Notes: generated by a model not told the origin, from the letters alone. Counted from the stretch's first letter, positions 25,614 to 35,245 are shown. The stretch: DNA of 64,000 nt from UBA2112 sp964596695 (GCA_964596695.1 CAZQVE010000001.1:378527-442526); one strand, 5' to 3'. Numbers and translations are program-made.

Positions 25614-26600
25614 ATGAACGACGATAAAAAATCCCTAGCCGTATACCAAGCCGCGAATGGCGCGATTGAGCTGCCGGTCGATGCTGGTAATGAGACGATA
25701 TGGGCGACGCAGCGTCAGATCGCGGATGTGTTTGATGTTGATGTGCGCACCGTGAATGAGCACTTGCAAAATATTTTCACCGAAGAAGAGCTTGCCGAAA
25801 GTGCAACTATCCGGAAATTCCGGATAGTTCAAAAAGAAGGTGATCGTAGCGTTGAGCGTGAGGTGAATCACTATAATCTCGATGCCGTTATATCTGTTGG
25901 CTACCGTGTAAATTCCAAAAATGCGACTGCGTTTCGCAAGTGGGCTACCAAAACCCTTCGCGGTTATGTTGTTGATGGCTATGCCATCAATTCGGCGCGG
26001 ATAGAGCACAATCGTTTGCAATTTACCAAGGCACTAGAGGATCTCAAGCTGCTGTCCACCGGTACGGAAACGGTCGGATCGGCCGAGGCAACCGACCTTG
26101 CGCTTGCGTTTGCCAGTACGTGGTTTTCGCTTAATGCGTATGACAAATCTGAGTTGCCTCGGACGGGCGATATAAAGCAAATCGTCGATGTTGGTGCCAA
26201 AGACCTGGGGCGGGAATTAAAAGACCTTCGGCAACAACTCATCACTGGTGGTGAGGCCACTGACCTGTTTGGCACCGAGCGCGAGAAGGGTGGGCTCGAC
26301 TCGCTGTTTCACAATGTCTTTCAGTCATTTGGCGGTGAAGACGTCTATCCGACCGTTGAAGAAAAGGCTGCGCATTTGTTGTATTTCACGGTCAAAAATC
26401 ACGTGTTTGTCGATGGCAACAAACGCTCCGGTGCTTACGCGTTCGTATGGTTTCTCAAGCAGGCGAATCTGCTTAACACTGCTGAGATAAGCCCACAGGC
26501 GCTTACCGCGATTACGCTACTCGTCGCCGAAAGCGACCCTAAAGACAAAGATCGGCTAATCGGTCTGATACTATTGCTACTAGGCGTAGAGAAAAGATAA
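25614..26600 (+). CDS. RhuM-Fic/DOC fusion protein
   Basis: 328 residues. The N-terminal domain (residues 15-130) matches the RhuM virulence family (IWATQRQIADVFDVDVRTVNEHLQNIF, YRVNSKNATAFRKWATKTLRGYV). The C-terminal domain is Fic/DOC with the catalytic motif HVFVDGNKRSGAYAF. Fic/DOC enzymes transfer AMP or phosphate to proteins; DOC phosphorylates EF-Tu as a toxin. This two-domain architecture is a known family of unknown target. The ATG follows TATACT by eight bases. No separate antitoxin is visible; LiaF-like follows after 15 bp. Confidence 0.92.
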   Translation: MNDDKKSLAVYQAANGAIELPVDAGNETIWATQRQIADVFDVDVRTVNEHLQNIFTEEELAESATIRKFRIVQKEGDRSVEREVNHYNLDAVISVGYRVNSKNATAFRKWATKTLRGYVVDGYAINSARIEHNRLQFTKALEDLKLLSTGTETVGSAEATDLALAFASTWFSLNAYDKSELPRTGDIKQIVDVGAKDLGRELKDLRQQLITGGEATDLFGTEREKGGLDSLFHNVFQSFGGEDVYPTVEEKAAHLLYFTVKNHVFVDGNKRSGAYAFVWFLKQANLLNTAEISPQALTAITLLVAESDPKDKDRLIGLILLLLGVEKR

Positions 26601-26615
26601 AACAAAGGAGCACGT

Positions 26616-27299
26616 ATGAATCGTCAAAATATTTCGAGAAACATCACCGGGCTGGTAGTGTTGGTCGCGGGCGCGGCACTACTACTGAATACGTTAGATG
26701 TTATCAATGTAGACAACGTGGTGCATGATTATTGGCCGCTGGGCATGGTTCTGGCCGGCGTGCTGGTATTTATAAACAGTTGGCGAAGCTGGGCCGTGGC
26801 GGCATTCCTGGTCGTATTGGGCGGTATGTATCAGCTACGCGTGGCGGGGGTCATCCACGCCGACCCTTGGTCTGTCGTGTGGCCGCTAATCCTAATTTTT
26901 ATCGGTGTATCTATCGTATTTGGTCGCTCGTATACCGGCAAGCGTGTCAGCAAGTCTGAGCGCGACGACGTGACTGCCATATTGTCCGGTACGAACGTAA
27001 ATAATCACTCTAAGGCTTTCAAGCAGTCGAACGCTACTGCGATCATGGGTGGCGCGAAGCTTGATCTGCGTAAGGCGGAGTTCGACAAGAACGCTCTGGT
27101 AGATGTGTTTGCGTTTTGGGGCGGCGTGGAAATCATCGTTCCGGAACATGTTGTCATCCGCAATCAATTGAACAACGTCATGGCAGGGACGGAAGACAAG
27201 ACGCATCAAAAGACCGACAAGAACTCTCCGGTACTGACTATCGTCGGCACGCTTATCATGGCCGGGGTTTCGATTCGTAACAGACCAAGCGACGACTAG
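26616..27299 (+). CDS. LiaF-like membrane protein
   Basis: 227 residues, AAAGGAG ahead of the ATG. Four membrane helices in the first 110 residues (LVVLVAGAALLLNTLDV, YWPLGMVLAGVLVFI, AVAAFLVVLGGMY, VVWPLILIFIGVSIVFG) form the LiaI/LiaF-type module. The cytoplasmic domain has the repeated GGAKLDLRKAEF / FWGGVEIIVPEHVVI right-handed beta-helix pattern of LiaF and related cell-envelope stress proteins. In Firmicutes LiaF restrains an envelope-stress two-component system; no such system lies beside it here. Confidence 0.82.
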   Translation: MNRQNISRNITGLVVLVAGAALLLNTLDVINVDNVVHDYWPLGMVLAGVLVFINSWRSWAVAAFLVVLGGMYQLRVAGVIHADPWSVVWPLILIFIGVSIVFGRSYTGKRVSKSERDDVTAILSGTNVNNHSKAFKQSNATAIMGGAKLDLRKAEFDKNALVDVFAFWGGVEIIVPEHVVIRNQLNNVMAGTEDKTHQKTDKNSPVLTIVGTLIMAGVSIRNRPSDD

Positions 27300-27839
27300 C
27301 TATTCTTTGACGAAGCAGGTGCGGCAACGTGCCTGATAGACATATGTGCCGTCTTCGGGTACGACAATCGGCAAGCCGGACACCACGGGCTCGTCATCCT
27401 TCAGGATTTGGGTAAACTGACCGCGGTACTGCCGACAGACATCGCAGACAGAGAGTTTGTGAATGAGCTTCTCAGGCTTTAGTTCCAATAGTCTGCGGAC
27501 AATCGCGGGCATTTTACCGCGGTAATCGAGGTCGAGTCCGCTGATAAAAACAAGCTTGTCATCCAATAGCCATTTGTCGATGAACTGCGCATCCTTGGCG
27601 TCGAACATGTGGATTTCGTCTATGCCGATGACATCGAAGGGGGTTGTAATATCACCGAGTGATTTTACGACGATGGCGTCGATAGTCGCGCCGGAGCGTG
27701 ACCGGATACCTTTGTCACGGACATTAGCAGCAGGCTGGACGTATAGCACCTGGCCGTCAGTGAATTCATATGGTGCCATTTGTCCGATTAGCTCCAACGA
27801 TTTGCCGCTTTTCATCGGTCCCAAAATCATCGTCAACAT
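27300..27839 (-). CDS. tdk: Thymidine kinase, type II (TK1-like)
   Basis: 179 residues. P-loop GPMKSGKSLELI at residue 7 (usual form GPMFSGKT), Walker-B-like GIDEIHMFD, the GLDLDYRGKMP segment, and a zinc site from CDVC and CRTC. TK phosphorylates thymidine to dTMP, which fits salvage-dependent CPR metabolism. The K for F and S for T changes in the P-loop and IH in place of AQ near Walker B are divergent, so specificity may differ. It abuts the stop of the LiaF-like gene. Confidence 0.85.
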   Translation of the reverse strand: MLTMILGPMKSGKSLELIGQMAPYEFTDGQVLYVQPAANVRDKGIRSRSGATIDAIVVKSLGDITTPFDVIGIDEIHMFDAKDAQFIDKWLLDDKLVFISGLDLDYRGKMPAIVRRLLELKPEKLIHKLSVCDVCRQYRGQFTQILKDDEPVVSGLPIVVPEDGTYVYQARCRTCFVKE

Positions 27840-27932
27840 ACGATATATCTTAGCACGTCAAAGCCGCGGCTGCTTGCTTGTTCAATCGTCTGCCGACAGG
27901 TATACTGACAGTAACCATAAGCAGTGATATAG

Positions 27933-28538
27933 ATGAGTAAGAAGCACAAAAAGAAATCAATACTACTCAATTTGTCCCGCCGGACAAAGGTGATTATCGG
28001 CGTTGTTACGGTGGTGATCGTCGTCGCTTTTTTGGCCGCGCTCACGTTGATAAAGATCAACCATCAGCCGCCAATGCCCGAACCGGCGATTTTGACGGAT
28101 GAACAAAGGGCTAGGCGTGACGCCAATGTCGCCCAATCTCAGCGTGACGGTGCGATTCGCGATAGTGCGGCGCAAGCTCTGGAGCAGGGTAACGCGGATA
28201 GGGCTAATCAGGTATATCAGTCGGCTATTCAGTCGGAAAACGACACGACGCGTAAGATCAAGCTGACACTTGATCAGTCGGCGCTGCTCTATGATGCAGG
28301 CAAATACACCGAGGCAATCAACGTCGCTAAGGGGGCAGAGTCGTACAGCGACGACCAGTTCCTGGTTGCCGACTGGCTATCACGTCTCTACGAGGATCAA
28401 AAGCAATATGCATTGGCGGCACAGTACTATACTTTGGCGGGCAAGTGGGCGAAAAGTCCGACGAATAAAACGGCACTGACGAAGGGCTATTATGATAGCC
28501 AGGCGGCGCGCGTGTCGGCACTTGTGGGGGTACAGTGA
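27933..28538 (+). CDS. Membrane-anchored TPR-like protein, start of pilus locus
   Basis: 201 residues. A very basic cytoplasmic start (KKHKKKS), one membrane helix (VIIGVVTVVIVVAFLAALTLI) and an external helical domain with tetratricopeptide-like pairs (AAQALEQGNADRANQVYQSAI, LLYDAGKYTEAINVAKGAE, YEDQKQYALAAQYYTLAGK). TPR proteins assist pilus assembly in other bacteria (PilF, TapF). The stop overlaps the start of the VWA gene by four bases, so the two are coupled. The specific function is an inference. Confidence 0.7.
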   Translation: MSKKHKKKSILLNLSRRTKVIIGVVTVVIVVAFLAALTLIKINHQPPMPEPAILTDEQRARRDANVAQSQRDGAIRDSAAQALEQGNADRANQVYQSAIQSENDTTRKIKLTLDQSALLYDAGKYTEAINVAKGAESYSDDQFLVADWLSRLYEDQKQYALAAQYYTLAGKWAKSPTNKTALTKGYYDSQAARVSALVGVQ

Positions 28539-30715
28539 GGCTTCCTCGCTTGGAGACGATACAGTTAATCGGGGTACCGCTAGCGGTAGCGGGAATCTTT
28601 TTCGGCTTGCTGATGATTATACAAATGCAACCGAAGGCGTATGCCGCTCGGTCGGTCTGTCATGCGGCCATGGTTCTGGATCGGTCTGGCTCTGTAGGTC
28701 CGACTAATTTGACGACGATGCGCAACCAGATTCTTCGTCTCTTTCAGCCGGGCGGATTGTATAACGACAATATCAAGCTGGCGTTTTGGTCGTTTTCTTG
28801 GACGAACCCCACATCTAACTACGACGCTCCCTATAACGATTTCGTCAGCTCAAAGGGCGTGAGCAGTTCGTTCCAGACGAATTTGAACAAGATCGTATCG
28901 AGCGGCGCGACGGATTACGAACAAGGATTCGGGTTTGATAACGGCGATATAAACACGTATGACGGCATGGATAAAATCATCAAAAAAGCGGATATTATCG
29001 TCTTTATGACTGACGGCTTACCGAACGTTCCAGGAACGGGGAATAACAACGCAACCGCCCGGAATGCCGCTCGAGACGCCGTTTCAAAACTGAAGCAACT
29101 TTATGCCGCCTCTCACCCTGATGATCCGAACCTTTATATATTAGGAGGTATCGTCGGAAATGCTAGCCACGGAAGCCTGAACTACGTGATCAACGGAAGC
29201 GATAGCAACGCGACGAATACGTTCACCATCAGCTCGAACTACGACGACCTTGCGACGATACTGCGAGGAATCATCAAGGATAGCTGTGACAAGAAGTTTC
29301 CACCATCAACGAACAAGTTCTCGCTAACACCGACCGTCACCAGCAACGACCATATCGTTGCGGGTACGGACGGCGCGACGCTGAGTTACAACGTCAATAA
29401 TTCTATAGCGAACGGTAGTAGCGACTTGATTAACTGGACGGTCAAGCAGCTGATCGTGGCGCGTGGTCAGTCGGTTGATCGACTTTCGTTTGACGGCAAG
29501 GCGTATCGCGATGGTTATAGCTGTGAGCAATTGGTCGCTTTGGTAAATGACCGTGCGCAGTGTAGCCAAATAGCTGCAGGTCAGCGCGTGTTCGCGTCGG
29601 GCAGTACATCGCTTGACATGGACGCGGCCGGTGCTACGAGCGTCGTACTGAACGACGAATGGGGCGTCGGGACAAAACTATGCTATGTTCTGACGCTAGA
29701 CAGGCCGACACAGGATCAAGACATATATGATCGCTATAGCCGGCCGCTATGTATTATCGTTGGCAAACACCCGCTGGTACAGGTTCATGGCGGCGACATA
29801 AGGGTAGGGCGTCATTTCGTGACTGACCCCATTACGGTACCGACAGACGAAGACGGCGACGACTCCCCTCCGGCACCAACTAGTATCCAAACCAGTACAA
29901 CGCTGAAGACCGACGGCCGGACGTACGGTAGCTGGGCGGAGTACGGTGTTATATCACCGGGGCTGGTTGTCGGGTTCGCTTCGTTGTCGGGTCTAGAGGG
30001 CGGGTATCAATCAACGCTCACGAACAGCCAGCAGTATTGGAGCAAATTAACGTTCGCAAATACTGATGATGAGTATGGGCTGTTTACCAGTAACGATATC
30101 GGTCAGGGGACGATTCCTGACGCTGCCTCGGCAATATTGGCTGGGCGCGCCGTAACGGACAACCTCACAGGAACTAATGGCTCGCTCACATTTAACGGCG
30201 CCACTGCACAGCGCAGACTCTACCAAAAGACATCTGGCAATTTGGATATTGAGGCGGGTACCGTAGGCGGAGATAGTACGATTATCGTCAACGTTCCTAA
30301 CGGGACAGTCACGATAAAAGGAGATATTACATATTACGACGGCCCGTATACTGACATCAGCCAGATACCGCAGCTGGTTATCATTGCGAAAGCGATCAAT
30401 ATCGACCCGGATGTCACGCGTGTCGACGCGTGGCTCATCGCGAATAGTACGTCGGGCGGTACGATCTCTACCTGTGATGATCCCAACACGCTGACTAGTC
30501 AGATATGCTACAAACCCCTTACGATTAACGGGGCAATCATGGCAAGGCAGCTGAATCTTCGCCGCACAGGCGGCGCGGGTGCGGGCGGTGCAGCCGGTGA
30601 TCCGGCCGAGATTATAAACCTGCCTGGCGGCACATATTTATGGTCGCAAAGCGAAGGGCGCAACGGCGTTCGCGCGCAAACCACGTTTACTACCGAGTTA
30701 CCCCCGTATTTCTAG
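28535..30715 (+). CDS. Secreted VWA-domain protein, candidate pilus adhesin
   Basis: 726 residues, GTG start inside the previous gene's end. A signal/anchor helix (GVPLAVAGIFFGLLMII) ending PKAYAA is followed by a von Willebrand A domain with a full MIDAS: DRSGSV near residue 49, Thr in SGATDYEQ and VFMTDGLPN. Beyond residue 260 lie long beta-rich regions (VTSNDHIVAGTDGATLSYNV, INLPGGTYLWSQSEG). Type IV pili of other bacteria carry VWA tip adhesins (PilY1/PilC family), which bind host surfaces or sense contact. Location directly before pilM supports a tip or anchor role. Confidence 0.82.
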   Translation: MRLPRLETIQLIGVPLAVAGIFFGLLMIIQMQPKAYAARSVCHAAMVLDRSGSVGPTNLTTMRNQILRLFQPGGLYNDNIKLAFWSFSWTNPTSNYDAPYNDFVSSKGVSSSFQTNLNKIVSSGATDYEQGFGFDNGDINTYDGMDKIIKKADIIVFMTDGLPNVPGTGNNNATARNAARDAVSKLKQLYAASHPDDPNLYILGGIVGNASHGSLNYVINGSDSNATNTFTISSNYDDLATILRGIIKDSCDKKFPPSTNKFSLTPTVTSNDHIVAGTDGATLSYNVNNSIANGSSDLINWTVKQLIVARGQSVDRLSFDGKAYRDGYSCEQLVALVNDRAQCSQIAAGQRVFASGSTSLDMDAAGATSVVLNDEWGVGTKLCYVLTLDRPTQDQDIYDRYSRPLCIIVGKHPLVQVHGGDIRVGRHFVTDPITVPTDEDGDDSPPAPTSIQTSTTLKTDGRTYGSWAEYGVISPGLVVGFASLSGLEGGYQSTLTNSQQYWSKLTFANTDDEYGLFTSNDIGQGTIPDAASAILAGRAVTDNLTGTNGSLTFNGATAQRRLYQKTSGNLDIEAGTVGGDSTIIVNVPNGTVTIKGDITYYDGPYTDISQIPQLVIIAKAINIDPDVTRVDAWLIANSTSGGTISTCDDPNTLTSQICYKPLTINGAIMARQLNLRRTGGAGAGGAAGDPAEIINLPGGTYLWSQSEGRNGVRAQTTFTTELPPYF

Positions 30716-30728
30716 GTAACAAAAAACT

Positions 30729-30755
30729 TTGCTAACTGATAACGCTTGTGTATAA
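30729..30755 (+). promoter_or_regulatory. Promoter of the pilMNO-B-T-C operon
   Basis: TTGCTA (30729-30734), about 15 bases, TATAAT (30750-30755). Transcription would start a few bases before the pilM ATG at 30767. Confidence 0.65.
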
Positions 30756-30766
30756 TGAAAGGCACT

Positions 30767-31813
30767 ATGGCTATATTAAAAGGCGTGGGCGACTTTTTCG
30801 GTCTGGATATTAGCACCACAGCAGTACGCGCAGTACAGCTCACCCCTACGGGGGCGGGCAAATGGTCTTTGCGTCATTATGGCTATGCGCCGATCGATAT
30901 CAAAACAGCAACGGCTGATTCAAATGAGGCTCGCCATCGCCTCGGTGAAGTTATTATGACCGTCGTGGGTCAGAGTGGTATCAAGACGAAAAACGTTGCT
31001 ATTGGCCTGTCTGCTAGCAAAACATTCATTACGGTCGTCGACATGCCGGCGTTAACAGAGACCGAGCTAAAGGGTACGATCAAGTATCAGATAGACCAGT
31101 ACATCCCCATGTCGCTTGACGACGCGAAAGTTGACTGGTCGCTCCTAGGAAAATCATTCCATGATCCCTCACAACAAGAAGTGTTGCTTGCAAGCACGGC
31201 TATGTCCTATGCCGAGGAGCGGTTAGAGCTTGTAGAGGGGCTAGGGTTTGACGTTATTGCCGCGGAGCCGGATCCCATAGCCATGATCCGTTCTATCGCA
31301 ACGCCAGGGTACAACGACGCACAAGTAATTGTTGACATCGGTGAACAGTCGATCAATGTCGCTATCATGTACGCAGACGCGCCTCGTCTCGTGCGGACGA
31401 TTCCGAACGGTCTTGAGACGCTGGTACATGCCGCAGTCCAAAACCTGAATATTCAGGAAGACCAAGCACGGCAATTCATTCTCAAGTTTGGTCTTGCGCC
31501 AGACAAGCTAGAGGGGCAGGTTGTCCAGGCGCTCGAAAGTACGCTTGAGGGATTTGTTTCGGAACTATCAAAGTCGATCAAGTTTTTCCAGACACGCTAT
31601 CCGGCACTAACGGTGGGGAGTGTTCTTTTGGCTGGATATGCCAGCACTATACCGCAATTTGACCAGTATCTGGCGAACAAAGTAGGCATTCAGGCTATGG
31701 TGGGTAACCCATGGCAGCGAGTTGCGACTCCAGCCAAAGACCAGCAACTGGCAGCGGTCGCGTCCGAATTCGCCGTCGCAGTTGGGTTGGCTCAAAGGGA
31801 GAACAAGTCATGA
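30767..31813 (+). CDS. pilM: Type IV pilus assembly protein PilM
   Basis: 348 residues from the ATG at 30767, just after the predicted transcription start. Actin-like (FtsA-type) ATPase fold: FFGLDISTTAVRAVQL at the start, then IVDIGEQSINVAIMY, LLAGYAS and a final AVAVGLAQRE. PilM sits on the inner face of the membrane and binds the N-terminal tail of PilN, linking the PilNO complex to the ATPases. The stop overlaps the pilN start (ATGA). Confidence 0.95.
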   Translation: MAILKGVGDFFGLDISTTAVRAVQLTPTGAGKWSLRHYGYAPIDIKTATADSNEARHRLGEVIMTVVGQSGIKTKNVAIGLSASKTFITVVDMPALTETELKGTIKYQIDQYIPMSLDDAKVDWSLLGKSFHDPSQQEVLLASTAMSYAEERLELVEGLGFDVIAAEPDPIAMIRSIATPGYNDAQVIVDIGEQSINVAIMYADAPRLVRTIPNGLETLVHAAVQNLNIQEDQARQFILKFGLAPDKLEGQVVQALESTLEGFVSELSKSIKFFQTRYPALTVGSVLLAGYASTIPQFDQYLANKVGIQAMVGNPWQRVATPAKDQQLAAVASEFAVAVGLAQRENKS

Positions 31814-32535
31814 TAGAGGTCAATCTTGTCCCCGATGTCAAACAAGAGCTCATCAGCGCTAAGCGTGTTCGAACAATGGTCATTGCCGGTGCTAGCGTCG
31901 TCGGGATGGTCGCAGTCGGTATCGTGATACTACTGGCAGTGTATTTATTTGGCGTACAGACCGTCCGTCAAAATCTCGCCGACACCGCTATTACCGAGAA
32001 GAGCAAGGAATTGTCCAACATTGATGACCTCGGGAGCATGCTAACGATCCAGCACCAGCTGACCGAGCTAAGCGCGCTTCACGATCAGAAAAACATCGAC
32101 TCCCGATTCTTCGACCTCTTGGGTGCTATTAATCCGCCGGCACCTAACCAAGTGACGTTTTCGTTGGCGCGAATTGATTCGGACACAAAGACCATCAGGC
32201 TTGAGGGTCAAGCCGTCAATGGCTATCAAGCTGCCGACGTGCTGAAAAAGACGATTCTCGGGACCGACATCAGCTACAAGGACGGCGACACGACACAAAC
32301 CGTCCCGCTAACGGACGCTGTCTCAACGTCGGAGCTGAGTTACGGCGAAGATTCTACCGGTAAAAAAGTCCTGCGGTTTACGTTGACGTTCGTTTATAAT
32401 GACGCGTTCTTCGCACGGAGTTCTAAAAACGCGGTTGTCATCAAGCCTGATCATAAGAACGCTACGGATTCATTCCAACATCTGCCGGGAAGTTTGTTTA
32501 GTGACCGCGCCGTAGACGAGGAGGGAGACGACTAA
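31810..32535 (+). CDS. pilN: Type IV pilus assembly protein PilN
   Basis: 241 residues from the ATG at 31810. The first residues IEVNLVPDVKQE match the conserved NLxP tail that docks in PilM. One membrane helix (MVAVGIVILLAVYLFGV) is followed by a coiled coil and a ferredoxin-like external domain. It pairs with the next gene product as the PilN-PilO alignment complex. Position between pilM and the PilO-like gene supports the call. Confidence 0.9.
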   Translation: MIEVNLVPDVKQELISAKRVRTMVIAGASVVGMVAVGIVILLAVYLFGVQTVRQNLADTAITEKSKELSNIDDLGSMLTIQHQLTELSALHDQKNIDSRFFDLLGAINPPAPNQVTFSLARIDSDTKTIRLEGQAVNGYQAADVLKKTILGTDISYKDGDTTQTVPLTDAVSTSELSYGEDSTGKKVLRFTLTFVYNDAFFARSSKNAVVIKPDHKNATDSFQHLPGSLFSDRAVDEEGDD

Positions 32536-33230
32536 TGGACAAGCCGACAGTCGGTATGCGTAAGCGTCAGCAGATCAGCCGTGCGAACCAGACGATGTTT
32601 CTGTCGATAGCCGGGGTATCAGTAGTTATCGGCTTCTGTATCGTATTGATGATTTTCCTGGTGCAACGCATATTGTTTACGGAAAAGGTCATCGCGGAAA
32701 AGAACCACACGGTCACCGTCATGCAGAAGAATCTCGACACCGTGCCCGCACTCAAGGACAATATTCGGGTTCTCAATACGAACGAAGCCCTCAAACAGAC
32801 ACGGTTAAGCAGCAGCGATTCGGCACTGCAGTCGGTACTGGACGCGCTTCCGGCCGACGCCAACTCGACGGCGATGGCGTCGTCATTACAGACGAAGCTT
32901 CTGGATGGAATTCCGGGAGTAATGATAGAGTCGCTCAAGGTTGATCCGGTCAGCGGTGTAGAAGTGACCAGTGATAGCGTGGCTGCAGGTGACAGCAGCG
33001 ACCCTAGTTCGAATTCAATCGGCTTCTCGTTCTCGGTCAGTACCACTTCGGACAATCAAAATGGCTTGCGCCAGGTGTTACTGCGCATTGAGAAGTCAAT
33101 CCGACCGTTTAACATCACGAATCTGGCCGTTGAGAGCCAGGGTGGTCGTATTGTCATGACGGCGACGGGTGTCGGGTACTATGATCCCGCACAGGTCGTT
33201 CACTTAACGGACAAGGTGGTAAGACCATGA
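32535..33230 (+). CDS. pilO: PilO-like inner-membrane protein
   Basis: 231 residues; start overlaps the pilN stop by one base. Cytoplasmic basic tail, membrane helix (VVIGFCIVLMIFLVQ), coiled coil (KVIAEKNHTVTVMQKNLDTVPALKDNI) and a C-terminal ferredoxin-like fold (FSFSVSTTSDNQNGLRQVLLRIEKSIRPFNITNL). This layout and the gene order are typical of PilO, though sequence conservation in the family is weak. Confidence 0.82.
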   Translation: MDKPTVGMRKRQQISRANQTMFLSIAGVSVVIGFCIVLMIFLVQRILFTEKVIAEKNHTVTVMQKNLDTVPALKDNIRVLNTNEALKQTRLSSSDSALQSVLDALPADANSTAMASSLQTKLLDGIPGVMIESLKVDPVSGVEVTSDSVAAGDSSDPSSNSIGFSFSVSTTSDNQNGLRQVLLRIEKSIRPFNITNLAVESQGGRIVMTATGVGYYDPAQVVHLTDKVVRP

Positions 33231-33451
33231 AAAACAGTGATATAGCCGCACTAATCCTTATCGCATCGTTGAGTGTAATTGTCGCGTATTTCGTTGCCGA
33301 GGCAGTTATCGGCCAGCCTACGAGCGAAAGTGTCAAAGTAAAAACCATGGAACCTATCACCTCGCAGGTAGAGACGCCAGACGATACAATTTTTAACAAG
33401 GACGCGATCAATCCGACAGTCAAAGTGGAAATTGGTGAAGGTCAACCGTAA
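33227..33451 (+). CDS. Small membrane protein of the pilus operon (74 aa)
   Basis: 74 residues, overlapping pilO by four bases. One membrane helix (IAALILIASLSVIVAYFVAEAV) and about 45 external, disordered polar residues. It occupies the place where Gram-negative operons have the lipoprotein PilP, but has no lipobox and no HR domain, so it is not a PilP homologue by sequence. A small extra subunit of the PilMNO complex is possible. Confidence 0.65.
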   Translation: MKNSDIAALILIASLSVIVAYFVAEAVIGQPTSESVKVKTMEPITSQVETPDDTIFNKDAINPTVKVEIGEGQP

Positions 33452-33466
33452 AGGGGAGGAGTAAGG

Positions 33467-35230
33467 GTGGCGCTTTTAACCACTGACATGCAGGAGAAGC
33501 TGATGACGCTCCTTTCTGACGAGGGGCTTGTTTCTAAGTCGGTACTGCAGGCGGCCACGGAAGAGTCGAGTGCAAGTAAAAAACCTCTTTTCGCACTGCT
33601 TTCTGAAAAGCATATTATCGATGACGAAATGCTCACGCATGCGATTGCGCAAATATCCGGAGTACCTTATGTCAATCTGACGAACAGCCTTATTAATCAG
33701 CAGGTACTCGACCTATTACCGGAAGATGTCGCCGAACGATTCATGGCCGTGCCGCTGGCCGAGGTGCAAAATCGACTAGCTGTCGCAATGGTCGACGCAA
33801 GCAACGTCCAGGCAGTTGATTATTTGTCGAGTTTAATCGAGCGTCCGCTCAAGGTGTTTATGGCGTCTGAAGTGGGGGTACGTCACGTTCTTGATCAATA
33901 CCGTACCGACCTTTCGTCAGTCGACGCCGCCGCTGAAGCCTCCAAGCAAGAGGCTGAAAAAGAAGAGACGAGCAGTATCAAAACGATCGTTCAGGATTCA
34001 CCGATCAGTCGCGCGCTCTCGACGATTCTTGAGTACGCCGTAAAATCCCGTGCCAGTGATGTCCACATAGAGCCACTCGAATCGTCCCTGAAAATCAGGT
34101 GTAGGGTAGATGGTGTCCTCCGTGAAATCATGCAACTACCAAAGGCGATCGAGCCAGCGCTTGTCAGCCGAATAAAAATTTTATCCAACTTGAAAATCGA
34201 CGAACATCGCGTACCGCAGGATGGCCAATTCGCCGTCAAGGTTGCCAACAAAGAGGTAGACCTTCGTATTGCGATCAGCCCGGTTGTCTGGGGTGAGCAG
34301 GTTGTGATTCGCCTTCTGGACAAGTCGGGCAGCACGTTCAATATCGAGGAAATGGGTTATACCGGACGAGCGTTGCGTACTGTCCGCAAAGGCATTCACC
34401 GGCCAAACGGCATGGTGCTTACGTCGGGACCAACCGGTAGCGGTAAATCAACCAGTCTCTATGCGCTGATCCAAGAAATTAAAGACGACGCGGTCAATGT
34501 CGTTACCCTGGAAGACCCCGTCGAGTACAAGATGGTCGGCGTGAACCAAATCCAGGTGAACGGCGAAGTCGGTCTGACGTTCGCCACGGGGTTGCGTTCA
34601 ATCCTGCGCCAAGACCCGGATATTGTCATGGTAGGAGAGATCCGCGACGACGAAACGGCTAATCTAGCAGTGCAGGCGGCGCTAACCGGGCACCTGGTCT
34701 TCAGTACGCTGCACACAAACAGTGCGGCCGGCGTGCTACCGCGTCTACTCGACATGAAGATCGAACCGTTCTTGATCGCGAGTACCGTCAATACGATTAT
34801 TGGTCAGCGACTGGTTCGTCGGGTATCAGCCAAGCGCGATACGTATCAGTCTACACCTATCGAAACGCAAAATATCTTGGCGACGGTCGGGCATCTTCTA
34901 CCTAAGACGCCTGCAGATGTAGCGCAGGTTTCGCAAGATTTGGGGTATAAAGACTTGCCTCTTGCGGGTCAAAACGCTTATACTTTAGTCAAGGGTAAAG
35001 ATACCCCAGCTACCCCTAAGGGTTACAGTGGGCGGGCGGGCCTGTTTGAGGTGATGGATGTATCTGAAACGATCCAACAACTAATCGTCGCTCACGCTAC
35101 AAGTAACGAGATCCAAAAACAAGCGGTGGCTGAGGGAATGATTACCATGCGCCAGGATGGGTATCTCAAAGCACTGCAAGGGGTGACTACGCTGGAAGAA
35201 GTTAACCGGGTGACGGCGGATACCGCGTAG
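33467..35230 (+). CDS. pilB: Type IV pilus extension ATPase PilB
   Basis: 587 residues, GTG start with GGGGAGGAG upstream. N-terminal MshEN-like domain (residues 1-150), then the GspE ATPase: Walker A GPTGSGKST near residue 321, Asp box EDPVEY, Walker B DPDIVMVGEIRDDETA and the His box LVFSTLHTNSA. PilB hydrolyses ATP to extend the filament. The CxxC zinc pairs seen in many PilB/GspE proteins after LVRRV are absent here (RRVSAKRDTYQ). Confidence 0.96.
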   Translation: MALLTTDMQEKLMTLLSDEGLVSKSVLQAATEESSASKKPLFALLSEKHIIDDEMLTHAIAQISGVPYVNLTNSLINQQVLDLLPEDVAERFMAVPLAEVQNRLAVAMVDASNVQAVDYLSSLIERPLKVFMASEVGVRHVLDQYRTDLSSVDAAAEASKQEAEKEETSSIKTIVQDSPISRALSTILEYAVKSRASDVHIEPLESSLKIRCRVDGVLREIMQLPKAIEPALVSRIKILSNLKIDEHRVPQDGQFAVKVANKEVDLRIAISPVVWGEQVVIRLLDKSGSTFNIEEMGYTGRALRTVRKGIHRPNGMVLTSGPTGSGKSTSLYALIQEIKDDAVNVVTLEDPVEYKMVGVNQIQVNGEVGLTFATGLRSILRQDPDIVMVGEIRDDETANLAVQAALTGHLVFSTLHTNSAAGVLPRLLDMKIEPFLIASTVNTIIGQRLVRRVSAKRDTYQSTPIETQNILATVGHLLPKTPADVAQVSQDLGYKDLPLAGQNAYTLVKGKDTPATPKGYSGRAGLFEVMDVSETIQQLIVAHATSNEIQKQAVAEGMITMRQDGYLKALQGVTTLEEVNRVTADTA

Positions 35231-35245
35231 AAAGATAGGAAACAT

